This document shows, piece after piece, positions 1 through 7,521 of a DNA stretch of 64,000 nucleotides. The position numbers were made by a program, and so were the translations under genes. Below the pieces are notes generated by a model. It saw only the letters and a list, made by a program, of their open reading frames with translations, searched no databases and was not told the DNA's origin. How positions within the stretch are numbered: the stretch's first letter is position 1; every line of letters starts with the position of its first letter. Source of the stretch: AP-15 sp963772295 (GTDB lineage Bacteria > Pseudomonadota > Alphaproteobacteria > ATCC43930 > CGMCC-115725); the NCBI GenBank assembly GCA_963772295.1, contig CAVYWO010000003.1, positions 1-64,000 of the forward strand. The letters are read 5' to 3'.

Positions 1-128
1 GGCCGAGCGGGGAGAGGGAGCTTCTCTCGATGCTGATATATGCGCTGCTGCAACTCGCCGGTTACGCCGGTATAAAGCACCGTGTTTCTCTGGTTGGTCA
101 GAATGTAAACGCAGTATTGCTTTGGCAT
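1..128 (-). CDS. GIY-YIG endonuclease-like protein, N-terminal part (runs off the window)
   Basis: Reading the minus strand from the ATG at 126-128 gives 42 codons with no stop before the window edge. The peptide starts MPKQYCVYILTNQRNTVLYT and continues with TGVTGELQQRIYQHRE. This is the start of a GIY-YIG nuclease domain of the short YhbQ/UPF0213 type: the YVYIL-like strand corresponds to GIY and LYTGVT to the YIG region, followed by the conserved Arg (QQRIYQHR). Family members are about 90-100 residues and are single-domain proteins of poorly defined role. Only the first 40% is visible. It lies downstream of the TPR/glycosyltransferase gene on the same strand, with a 42-bp gap. Confidence 0.75.
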   Translation of the reverse strand, partial: MPKQYCVYILTNQRNTVLYTGVTGELQQRIYQHREKLPLPAR

Positions 129-170
129 TCCAGTTCTATTCCACCACGGAAAACACCGATCTGTGCCAAA

Positions 171-1262
171 TCAAGAACATGCAGGCCGCCTCAGCGCCGC
201 CGCCACGCGCTCGAGCACCCCCGCCCAATCTCCCGGCCGATGCTGCCGGAACAGCCGCAGCGTCGGATACCACGGGCTGTCCTCGCGGTCGAGCAGCCAG
301 CGCCAGTCGGTGTCGAAGCGGTTGAGCAGCCACACCGGCTTGCCGAGCGCGCCGGCCAGGTGGACGACCGCGGTATCGACGCTGATCACCAGGTCGAGCG
401 CCGCGATCAATGCCGCGGTATCGGCGAAATCCTCGAGTTCGCCGGTCCAGTCGTGGAGGCGCAGGCCGGGCGGCGGCGACCGCGTCTGCGCCGCCGCCTC
501 GCCCTTCTGCAGCGACACGAAGGCGATCCCGCCGACCCCGGCAAGCCTGGCGAAATGGCCGAGGCTGATCGACCGCCGGCGATCGACCGCGCCTCTGATG
601 CGATCGGTCGCGCGCGGCTCGCCGGCCCAGACCAGGCCGACGCGAAGTCTCGCCAGACCGGCCAGCCGATCGCGCCAGGCCGACACCTGCGCCGGGTCGG
701 TTCCGAGGTAGGGCACCCCGCCGGGGATCGTCTCCAGGGTCGTCGCGAAAGCCCGCGGCAGGCTCAGCAGCGGGCAATGCAGATCGAACGCCGGCAGCGG
801 ATCGCCTTGAACGACAATACGTTCGACGCCCGCCAGACCCGAGAAGAGGCGAACGAGCGCTCGCGGCGCCTCCAACACCACGCGGCCGCGAGCGGCGACG
901 AGCGGCACGTATCGGCAGAATTGGATCATGTCGCCGTAGCCTTGCTCGGCATGCAGCAGCAGGACGCGGCCGTCGACCGCCTCGCCGGACCACAAGGGCT
1001 GCGCGAACCCCCGCGGGCGCAGCTGCTTGGTCTGCCAGCGCCATTCGTACTCCCGCCAGCCTTCGGCGAACTCGCCGTTCAGCAGCAGCGTCAGGGACAG
1101 GTTGTGATGGGCGTCCGGGAGGTCCGGGTTGAGGGCAATGGCTTGTCGGCAGGCGGCGATCGCCGCCGCGATGTTCCCTTGGCCCTTGAGAGCGTTGCCG
1201 AGGTTGGTATAGGCCTCCGGAAAGTCTGCCTTGAGCGCAATGGCTCGCCGGTGGGCGGCAAT
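171..1262 (-). CDS. TPR protein with GT9-like glycosyltransferase domain, N-terminus lost at a rearrangement
   Basis: The minus-strand frame ends at a TGA at 171-173. Two TPR-like repeats come first (around AIALKADFPEAYTNLGNALK and AIALNPDLPDAHHNLSLTLL), then a FAEGWREYEWRW segment and a Rossmann-like domain typical of TPR proteins with a glycosyltransferase family 9/SPINDLY-like C-terminus: LHAEQGYGDMIQFCRY, VGLVWAGEP, SLQKGEAA, and near the end the sugar-nucleotide-site-like ISVDTAVVHLAGALGKPVWLL. Such proteins usually have many more N-terminal TPRs. Here homology stops abruptly at about 1262, where the opposite strand becomes a collagen-like repeat, so the frame upstream is antisense to that repeat and no credible start remains. 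It is probably a truncated, non-functional copy, or the product of an assembly join. The likely role was transfer of sugar to protein or surface glycan. Confidence 0.75.
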   Translation of the reverse strand: MAAHRRAIALKADFPEAYTNLGNALKGQGNIAAAIAACRQAIALNPDLPDAHHNLSLTLLLNGEFAEGWREYEWRWQTKQLRPRGFAQPLWSGEAVDGRVLLLHAEQGYGDMIQFCRYVPLVAARGRVVLEAPRALVRLFSGLAGVERIVVQGDPLPAFDLHCPLLSLPRAFATTLETIPGGVPYLGTDPAQVSAWRDRLAGLARLRVGLVWAGEPRATDRIRGAVDRRRSISLGHFARLAGVGGIAFVSLQKGEAAAQTRSPPPGLRLHDWTGELEDFADTAALIAALDLVISVDTAVVHLAGALGKPVWLLNRFDTDWRWLLDREDSPWYPTLRLFRQHRPGDWAGVLERVAAALRRPACS

Positions 1263-2438
1263 GGAACCGGTGCGACCGGCGGAACCGGAGCGACCGGTGC
1301 TACGGGTGCCACCGGCCACACCGGTGCTACCGGCGCTACGGGGGCGACCGGCGCCACGGGTGCCACTGGTCCAACCGGCGCCACGGGCGCGACCGGATCG
1401 ACGGGCGCGACCGGATCGACTGGACCCGCGGGTCACACTGGCGCGACGGGTGCGACCGGCGCGACTGGAGCTACCGGCGCCACAGGCCCGACGGGTCCGA
1501 TCGGCCCGACCGGTGCAACCGGTGCGGGTGGCGACACCATGTTAAGCAGCTTCAGCCAAGGGAGTATCACGGTCACCGACTCGACCCTCGACATCACCGG
1601 ACAAATGAGTGGCGGGGATATAACGCTCAACAGTGCCACCCTGATGGTCGGCACCGGCAGCCCGAGCGTCAGTGGCGGCTCGATTATGTACGGCACCGGC
1701 GTCGACAGCGTCGACCTCCTGACGATAAACTCTGGCGCGAATAACTTCCCGCAACTTCTGGATATGAATGACGGCGACAGCATCGCCGAGAGCAATATTG
1801 CGTTCAACAGCGCGACCTGGAGTGCGAACACGCTGACCTTGAAAGAAAATGGAACTGCGGTAGCGACGTTCGCCGACGTCACGCTGAACCCCAGTCACAC
1901 CTCCACCATCTTCACCGCTTCTACAGAGGTCCTCCCCGGCCCCGGTGGCACGACTTACTACGTCGCCACGCTCGACCCGCCGGCCGGAGCCACCGGAGCC
2001 ACCGGCGGTCACGACCCGCAGACCGTGGTGATCCGGCCGCAAGACCTGACGAGCCCGCACGACAAGGGGCACGGGCCGCACTTCCTCTACAGCCTCCCGC
2101 GCGCTGCGACGGGGACCGGAACCGGTACCACCGACTACGATGTGCGGGTGCGGGCCGGCACCGACTTCGTCAAGAACTTCGACCTGGCGAGAGGCGACAG
2201 GCTCGACCTGCGGCAGATCCTGGCCGGCGCGCCCTTGGCCCACGACCTGGCCAATCTCGACCGCTTCGTGAAGGTGCTCGGCCATGGCAAGAACGACCCG
2301 GGCTTCGGCCCCGGCACCAAGACCGCGCTTGAGATCACGGGTCCGCACGGCACCGCCGTGGTCAACCTCGAAGGCGTCGGCAAGCTCGATCTCGCCGATC
2401 TCCTGAAGCATCACTCGCTGCTGCTGCCGCCGCAGTGA
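1251..2438 (+). CDS. Collagen-like Gly-X-Thr repeat protein with type I secretion target-like C-terminus (5' end uncertain)
   Basis: From about 1263 the plus frame encodes some 30 Gly-X-Y triplets, mostly Gly-Ala-Thr with Pro, Ser and His variants. A beta-rich segment of Ser, Thr, Gly and Asn repeats follows (about 1540-1990), then a last domain of about 110 residues containing DYDVRVRAGTDF, DLARGDRLDLRQIL, ALEITGPHGTAVVNLEGV and DLADLLKHHSLLL. That last domain resembles the C-terminal target module of large type I-secreted proteins (VCA0849 type). The protein is therefore likely exported and surface-associated; Thr in the Y position is the usual O-glycosylation site of bacterial collagens such as BclA. 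The in-frame GTG at 1251 and ATG at 1107 are only nominal starts, because upstream DNA is antisense to the TPR gene. The real N-terminus was probably lost at the junction near 1262. No type I exporter genes are in the window. Confidence 0.7.
   Translation: MGGNGTGATGGTGATGATGATGHTGATGATGATGATGATGPTGATGATGSTGATGSTGPAGHTGATGATGATGATGATGPTGPIGPTGATGAGGDTMLSSFSQGSITVTDSTLDITGQMSGGDITLNSATLMVGTGSPSVSGGSIMYGTGVDSVDLLTINSGANNFPQLLDMNDGDSIAESNIAFNSATWSANTLTLKENGTAVATFADVTLNPSHTSTIFTASTEVLPGPGGTTYYVATLDPPAGATGATGGHDPQTVVIRPQDLTSPHDKGHGPHFLYSLPRAATGTGTGTTDYDVRVRAGTDFVKNFDLARGDRLDLRQILAGAPLAHDLANLDRFVKVLGHGKNDPGFGPGTKTALEITGPHGTAVVNLEGVGKLDLADLLKHHSLLLPPQ
1263..1535 (+). repeat. Collagen triplet repeat (9-bp units coding Gly-X-Thr)
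   Basis: About thirty imperfect 9-bp units of the type GGT/C-GCG-ACC encode Gly-Ala-Thr-like triplets. Codons vary between units, so the array is maintained as a protein repeat and is not a recent slippage product. It is prone to recombination, which may explain the chimeric junction at its left edge. Confidence 0.85.
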
Positions 2439-2505
2439 GCCGGGCGGCGGCGGCGGACCGATACGGTCCGCCGCCGCCGCGAAGGATCGAGGGATCGCGC
2501 CAGCG

Positions 2506-3357
2506 ATGCGCCGCCGCCGGTTTCTGGGCCTCGCCGGCGCCGCAGTGCTCGACGGCCGGCAGCGGGCCGCGGCGGGCGAGTCGCCGCCGGCGGCGCCGCC
2601 GAGCCTGCGCAGCGCGCCGCTGGAGCTGACCGGCGGCTGGGACAGCTCGCCGAAGCCGGCCGTGGCGCGGGTCGTCGAGCGCGTAAGGGAAGTCTCGCTC
2701 GCCGATGTCAGGCTGCTCTCCGACCGACAGCCGCAGCGGCTGCGGGTCGACGCTCATGCATCGGGGCCGCCGGCGATCTGGCTGCATGCCGATCCGCCGA
2801 ATACCGCCTGGATCATCGTCGATGTCGGTACGGCCGCCTGGTGCCAGCTGGCCTACCAATTCGGTCACGAGCTGGGCCATGTGCTGTGCAACAGCTGGCG
2901 GCGCTCGGACCGGCCGACGCCGCCCTCACAATGGCTCGAAGAAGCGCTGGCCGAGGCCTTCTCGCTCCGCGGCCTCGGTCTCCTCGCGCGGAGCTGGGAG
3001 CGCGACCCACCCTTTGCCGGCGATTCGGGCTATGCCAAATCCATCCGGCGGTACCGCGCCGATCTGATCGCGAAATACCGGGCCGCGGCGCCGCCCGGCC
3101 CGGACCTCGCGGCGTGCTGGCACAGCCATTGCCGCGACTTCACGCACGGCAAGGGTGACCCGCTGGTGCTCGCCGTCTTGGCCGAGATGGAAGGCGATCC
3201 GGTCTGCGTCGAGGATCTCGGCGCCCTCAACCGCTGGCCGGCGCGGAGCGCGGTGCCGGCCGACGAGTATTTGCTGTTGTGGCAGAAGAGCTGCGCCGAG
3301 CTCGGCGCGCTCGGCCAGCTGCCGGCGCGGCTGCGCGCCGCGCTCGGCCTCGGCTAG
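2506..3357 (+). CDS. Putative secreted zinc metallopeptidase-like protein (HELGH motif)
   Basis: The 283-residue protein starts with a twin-arginine-like leader (RRRRFLGLAGAAVL), suggesting Tat export. Around residues 120-145 it has YQFGHELGHVLCN followed 19 residues later by WLEEALAEAFSLRGL. HExxH plus a downstream Glu in a helix is the zinc-binding arrangement of gluzincin-type metallopeptidases, here as HELGH and EExxAE. The C-terminal half has no recognisable family. It starts 67 bp after the collagen-like gene on the same strand, so co-transcription is possible and a role in maturing or anchoring an exported protein can be imagined but not shown. ATG at 2506 is chosen because the Arg-rich leader follows immediately. 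I do not recognise a named family; it could also be a catalytically inactive structural protein. Confidence 0.6.
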   Translation: MRRRRFLGLAGAAVLDGRQRAAAGESPPAAPPSLRSAPLELTGGWDSSPKPAVARVVERVREVSLADVRLLSDRQPQRLRVDAHASGPPAIWLHADPPNTAWIIVDVGTAAWCQLAYQFGHELGHVLCNSWRRSDRPTPPSQWLEEALAEAFSLRGLGLLARSWERDPPFAGDSGYAKSIRRYRADLIAKYRAAAPPGPDLAACWHSHCRDFTHGKGDPLVLAVLAEMEGDPVCVEDLGALNRWPARSAVPADEYLLLWQKSCAELGALGQLPARLRAALGLG

Positions 3358-3525
3358 CCCCCCATCGGCTGTCGCCGACCCGCCAGGTATGAAACTCACC
3401 CGCTGTCATCGCGAGGCGCCCCCGGCCGGAGCCTGTCCTCGGGCCGGCCGAAGGCCGGACCCGGGGGCCGGGACCGCTCCGCTCCTCGCAATGACCACGG
3501 GGTAGGCGGGCGCGGTCGGGACGAC
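3358..3525 (+). repeat. Intergenic palindromic repeat, family A, copy 1
   Basis: Starts with CCCCATCGGCTGTCGCCGAC, contains TGTCATCGCGAGGCGCC and ends with CTCCGCTCCTCGCAATGACC followed by GCGCGGTCGGGACGAC. The two ends (GTCATCGCGAGG and CCTCGCAATGAC) are inverted repeats. Related copies lie at 13497-13658, 21332-21537 (inverted) and 54634-54790. The rest of the gap up to 3616 shows no gene. Confidence 0.75.
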
Positions 3526-3616
3526 GAGGCGGCGCCGCCGACGGCCGCGGTTAGCGGTTCGGCAATTCGGCAAGGCTAGGGTATGACCTTGCCGAACGCG
3601 AAGAGCGCTGCGGCGG

Positions 3617-5686
3617 GTGGCGATGGATGACGGCAAGCGGCTCTGCCTGAACATGATCGTCAAGAACGAGACGGCGAACCTCGAACGCTGCCTTGCGGCC
3701 GCGGCGCCGCACATCGCCTGCTGGGTGATCGGCGACACCGGCTCGACCGACGGCACCCAGGATATGATCATCGCGTTCTTCGCCGAGCGCGACCTGCCCG
3801 GCGAATTGCACAGCTTTCCGTTCGAGAATTTCGCCCAGGCGCGCAACACGGCACTGGACCATGCCTATGCCTCGCCGCTCGCCTGGGACTACCTGCTGCT
3901 CGCCGATGCCGATATGGAGCTGGTGATCGAGGACCCGGGTTTCCGGGCGAAGCTCGCGGCGCCCGGCTATCGGCTGCTGCAGCACGCCGGGCGCTCCTAT
4001 TGGAACACGCGGCTCGTCCGCCGCGACGCCCGCGCGCGCTATCAAGGGGTCACCCACGAATATATCGAGGTGCTGGGCGACCTCGAGACCTTGACCGGGG
4101 TGTGGTACAAGGACCATGCGACCGGCGCCAACCGGACCGGCAAGACGGAGCGCGACATCCGGCTGTTGCAAAAGGCTCTCGAGACCGAGCCCGGCAATCA
4201 CCGTTATTGGTTCTGTCTCGCGCAATCCTACAAGGACGCCGGGCGCATTGCCGAGGCGGAGGCGGCCTATGCCCGGCGCGCCGCAATGGGCGGCTGGGAC
4301 GAGGAGGCCTGGCTCGCCGGGCTCGAACGGGCGCGCTGCCTGCACAGACTGGGCGATGCCGGCGGCTTTCTGCGCGAGGCGCTGGCCGCGTTCGACCGCC
4401 GACCGGCGCGGGCCGAGCCGCTCTACGATCTGGCGCGGCATTGTCGCGAGCGCGGCATGCACCAGGCGAGCCTGCTGTTTGCCGAGGCCGGGCTGGCCGT
4501 GCCGCGGCCGCAAGGGGAGGCGCTGTTTCTCGAGGACGGGGTCTACGAATGGGGCCTCGCCGAGGAGTATTCGATCGCCGCCTATTATGTGCCGGAGAAG
4601 GCGCGCCGCGATCGCGGCTTTGCCCTTTGCGACCGGCTGGCGATGAGCCCGGAGGTGCCGGCCGGGGCGCGCGACCTGGCGCGCGCCAACCTGTCCTTCT
4701 ATGCCGAGCCGGCGGCGGCGGTGCTGCCGTCCTTCGTCGCGCGTCCCGTCGGGTTCACCCCACCCGAAGGCTACCATCTGTCGAACCCGTCGGTCGCGCG
4801 CGACGGCGGCGCGATCGTCATGGTGCAGCGCACCGTCAACTACGTCGTCGGCGAGGACGGCGATTATCGAACGCCCGCCGGCGCGCCGGTGCATACGAGG
4901 GATTTCCTGCTGCGGTTGACCGCCGGCCTCGAAATCCGTTCCGCAGCGGAAATCCTGCCGCCGGCGGACATGCCGGCGCCGGCCTATTGGCGGGTGCTGG
5001 GGTTCGAGGATCTGCGGCTCTTCGCCTGGCGCGACGCGTTGTGGTGCACGGCGACGGTGCGCGAGCTGACCGCCGAGGGGTGGTGCGAGCAGGTCCTGGC
5101 GCGGATCGACGCGCGCGGGGCGGGCGCCTGCCGGCTCGTCGATTGGCGCGTGCTGCGGCCGCCGGGACCGCAGCGCGACGAAAAGAACTGGATGCCGCTG
5201 GTCGAGCCGGCGCCCGCGGGCGCCGAAGGCGAGCGGCTCCGCTTCGTCTATCTCTGCGATCCGACCCGGATCGTCGACGACGAGGCGCGCACCATCGTCG
5301 AGACGGTCCCGGCGATTGCCGCCGAACATTTCCGGGGCGGCTCGCAGGCGATCGCGTTTGTGGCCGGTCCCGGCGAAGGCTGGCTGGCGCTGATCCACGA
5401 GGTCTCGCTGCGCGAGGGCCGCCGCCATTACCGGCATCGCTTTGTCTGGCTCGATCAGGCCTTTGCGCTGCGCGGCGTCAGCCGCCCGTTCTTCTTCGGC
5501 AAGGACGGGATCGAATTTGCCGCCGGGCTCGCACCGCATCCCGACGGCGAGCGGCTGCTGATCTCCTGCGACGTCGGCGACGGCGAAGCCTGGCTCGCGA
5601 CGGTTGCGGCGGCGGATGTTCTCGCGATATTGGAGCAGGACGACCCTCCGTCTTACGGGGCGAGACCTATCTCCCTCGCCGTGTAG
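3617..5686 (+). CDS. GT2 glycosyltransferase fused to a GH130-like beta-propeller domain
   Basis: 689 residues from GTG at 3617; an in-frame ATG at 3623 is equally plausible. Residues about 8-130 are a GT-A glycosyltransferase of family 2 (LNMIVKNETANLERCL, DTGSTDGTQ, and the DxD-type LADADMEL). A helical TPR-like middle follows (about 180-330). From about 355 to 680 there is a five-bladed-propeller-like domain resembling GH130 glycoside phosphorylases: NPSVARDGG, GFEDLRLFAW, EKNWMPLVE, FRGGSQAI, FALRGVSRPFFF, DGIEFAAGLA. No signal peptide is seen, so it is probably cytoplasmic. It is the first gene of a tight operon, with 5 bp to the next start. Predicted role: glycan assembly on protein or surface polymer; substrate unknown. 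Confidence 0.75.
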   Translation: MAMDDGKRLCLNMIVKNETANLERCLAAAAPHIACWVIGDTGSTDGTQDMIIAFFAERDLPGELHSFPFENFAQARNTALDHAYASPLAWDYLLLADADMELVIEDPGFRAKLAAPGYRLLQHAGRSYWNTRLVRRDARARYQGVTHEYIEVLGDLETLTGVWYKDHATGANRTGKTERDIRLLQKALETEPGNHRYWFCLAQSYKDAGRIAEAEAAYARRAAMGGWDEEAWLAGLERARCLHRLGDAGGFLREALAAFDRRPARAEPLYDLARHCRERGMHQASLLFAEAGLAVPRPQGEALFLEDGVYEWGLAEEYSIAAYYVPEKARRDRGFALCDRLAMSPEVPAGARDLARANLSFYAEPAAAVLPSFVARPVGFTPPEGYHLSNPSVARDGGAIVMVQRTVNYVVGEDGDYRTPAGAPVHTRDFLLRLTAGLEIRSAAEILPPADMPAPAYWRVLGFEDLRLFAWRDALWCTATVRELTAEGWCEQVLARIDARGAGACRLVDWRVLRPPGPQRDEKNWMPLVEPAPAGAEGERLRFVYLCDPTRIVDDEARTIVETVPAIAAEHFRGGSQAIAFVAGPGEGWLALIHEVSLREGRRHYRHRFVWLDQAFALRGVSRPFFFGKDGIEFAAGLAPHPDGERLLISCDVGDGEAWLATVAAADVLAILEQDDPPSYGARPISLAV

Positions 5687-5691
5687 CGCTC

Positions 5692-7521
5692 ATGGATACC
5701 TCGCCTCCACGAATATTGCTGGCCGTAATTGCCGATCAACCTTCGGAGGCGCTCTCGTTCTATCTGTCGTGTATCGAAGCCCTCGATTATCCAAAGAGCG
5801 CGATCGACCTGTTTGTACGCGCGAGTATTGACGCACGCGAGACCGTCGCGATCTTGGCCGATTGGACGGAATGTTGCGGCGACTATTATGCGTCTCTCGA
5901 CGTGGATGGATCGAATAATACTGAGCCCCCCTTGGTATCGTCGTCCTTTACCGGCGCGCAACTTCGAGAACAAAGCCTTAGGAAGTCTCTGGAGACCGAT
6001 TGCCACTTCTATTTTGCTGTCGACACCGACGTCTTTCTGCGTCCAAATGCGTTAAGATGCCTTACGGAGGTCGACCTGCCGATCGTGTCGCCGCTGCTTC
6101 GGCATGTCGATCCGCGCAAATTATATTCCAACTTCCACGAGCAGATCGACATAAACGGGTATTTCGTATCTAGTGAAGGGTATTATTGGCTTTTGGAGCA
6201 GAAGATCCGTGGTTGGTGTCAGGTTCCGGTCATACATTCGTGCTATCTTGTTCGTCGAGATGTGATACCTAAACTGTCCTATGATGATTGCAGCGGGCGC
6301 CTGACTTATGTCATTTTCTCGGACAGCGCACGAAAAGGCGGGATTCAACAGTATCTCAACAATCAGGAGGTATACGGATATTTGAGCCCCAACGGCGACG
6401 CTGCCGCGGCGATCCGCCTGGTCGGTCGTGAGATAGCCGAGGCTACGGCCGCGTCGGTCTTGGCAACCACGCGTAGGACACAGCGAACGACGGCTCCGAT
6501 CTTCATCCACTCGAGCTGGCGGACGTCGAGCACTTGGATCTGGCTGAAGTTTCGCCAGATCCGCGAAGCAATGTGTTATTATGAGCCATTTCACGGACTG
6601 CTGGCGACACGGACTCGCGACGAAGCGAGCACGATAGATTTCAAATCATGGGATTCAAATCATCCGTCGACCGCCCCCTACAGCCTTGAATATTTACCGC
6701 TGATTCGGGACACCGGGGGTGTTCCAGCGATGGCCTTCCAATGGTTTATCCCTTTAGGCGGTCTTGGTGGCGAACTAAGACTAAGGCCACTGGAAAAACA
6801 ATATCTGGGATTTTTGATCCGATACGCCGAACTGTCTGGTAAGGCGCCGGTGCTCGGCGATACAAGAACTCTTGCTCGGATTCGAGCAATCAAGACCGCG
6901 CTGGGAGGCTACCATATCTTTGTGCGGCGTAACCTTTGGCTGCAATGGGCGTCATACCTGTATTATCGGCGAGCGGAAAACCTTTATTTTTACAATACCA
7001 TGGCGTGGATATTGGCGAACGGAGGCGATCGTTACCTTTCTTACCTGGTCGACTATTATGAAAAGCAAAAATGTCTTAGCCAGTACGCCGGCCGCCATCA
7101 AAGCAATGGCACCATCGAGGGGCACCATTCGAGCGACTGGCTGCCGAGATGGCTGCGCACCGCTCCGGACCACGAGGTGTTTGGAATGTTCATGGCGTTG
7201 CATATTTATCTGTACCTACACGCCGAGCTATCGGCCGACCTGACCATCGATGTCACTCAGATGGCGCGGGACGAGGCCTATCGTCGGGAAGTCGAGCGGC
7301 GGGTGGCGGAGCGCACTCTTTTACCGGTCTCATTTTCCGACATACGCGATGAGCGGCGGTTGCAGCCGGCGGAGATCGATGCCGCCGCGATCGATTGGAA
7401 CCAGATCGGCGAGCACGCGGCAACAGCGGTCCACGCGCTGAGCGAGTTTGCCGACACGAACCACTTACGGCTCAAAGCGGAGGCTCTGATAAGAACAGCC
7501 GCTGCGGAGGCAAACCGATGA
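5692..7521 (+). CDS. Procollagen-galactosyltransferase-type GT domain fused to a sulfotransferase-like domain
   Basis: 609 residues from ATG 5692. The first about 250 residues match the N-terminal GT domain of animal procollagen galactosyltransferases (COLGALT): ILLAVIADQPSEALSFYL, CIEALDYPKS, the DxD-type YFAVDTDVFL, LPIVSPLL, KLYSNFH, VPVIHSCYLVRRDV. From about residue 262 the sequence changes to a sulfotransferase-like fold: FIHSSWRTSSTWIWLKF resembles the 5'-phosphosulfate loop, followed by YYEPFHGLL and VLGDTRTLARI. GC content is visibly lower than in the gene upstream, suggesting separate acquisition. The stop overlaps the next start (ATGA). Predicted: sugar transfer plus sulfation, or possibly only substrate binding for one half. 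The domain assignment rests on motif recognition from memory. Confidence 0.7.
   Translation: MDTSPPRILLAVIADQPSEALSFYLSCIEALDYPKSAIDLFVRASIDARETVAILADWTECCGDYYASLDVDGSNNTEPPLVSSSFTGAQLREQSLRKSLETDCHFYFAVDTDVFLRPNALRCLTEVDLPIVSPLLRHVDPRKLYSNFHEQIDINGYFVSSEGYYWLLEQKIRGWCQVPVIHSCYLVRRDVIPKLSYDDCSGRLTYVIFSDSARKGGIQQYLNNQEVYGYLSPNGDAAAAIRLVGREIAEATAASVLATTRRTQRTTAPIFIHSSWRTSSTWIWLKFRQIREAMCYYEPFHGLLATRTRDEASTIDFKSWDSNHPSTAPYSLEYLPLIRDTGGVPAMAFQWFIPLGGLGGELRLRPLEKQYLGFLIRYAELSGKAPVLGDTRTLARIRAIKTALGGYHIFVRRNLWLQWASYLYYRRAENLYFYNTMAWILANGGDRYLSYLVDYYEKQKCLSQYAGRHQSNGTIEGHHSSDWLPRWLRTAPDHEVFGMFMALHIYLYLHAELSADLTIDVTQMARDEAYRREVERRVAERTLLPVSFSDIRDERRLQPAEIDAAAIDWNQIGEHAATAVHALSEFADTNHLRLKAEALIRTAAAEANR

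Noticed and set aside
30..1250. Long plus-strand frame leading into the collagen-like repeat
   Set aside because: It is antisense to the TPR/glycosyltransferase gene and its translation is low-complexity Arg/Ala/Gly sequence without any domain; open only because of high GC.
1263..1535. Short regular repeat array as a possible CRISPR
   Set aside because: Units are 9 bp, uninterrupted and coding for Gly-X-Thr; there are no spacers or cas genes.
3551..5539. 662-codon minus-strand frame opposite the GT2-GH130-like gene
   Set aside because: Mirror of a real high-GC gene; the translation has no recognisable family, and conserved motifs are on the plus strand.
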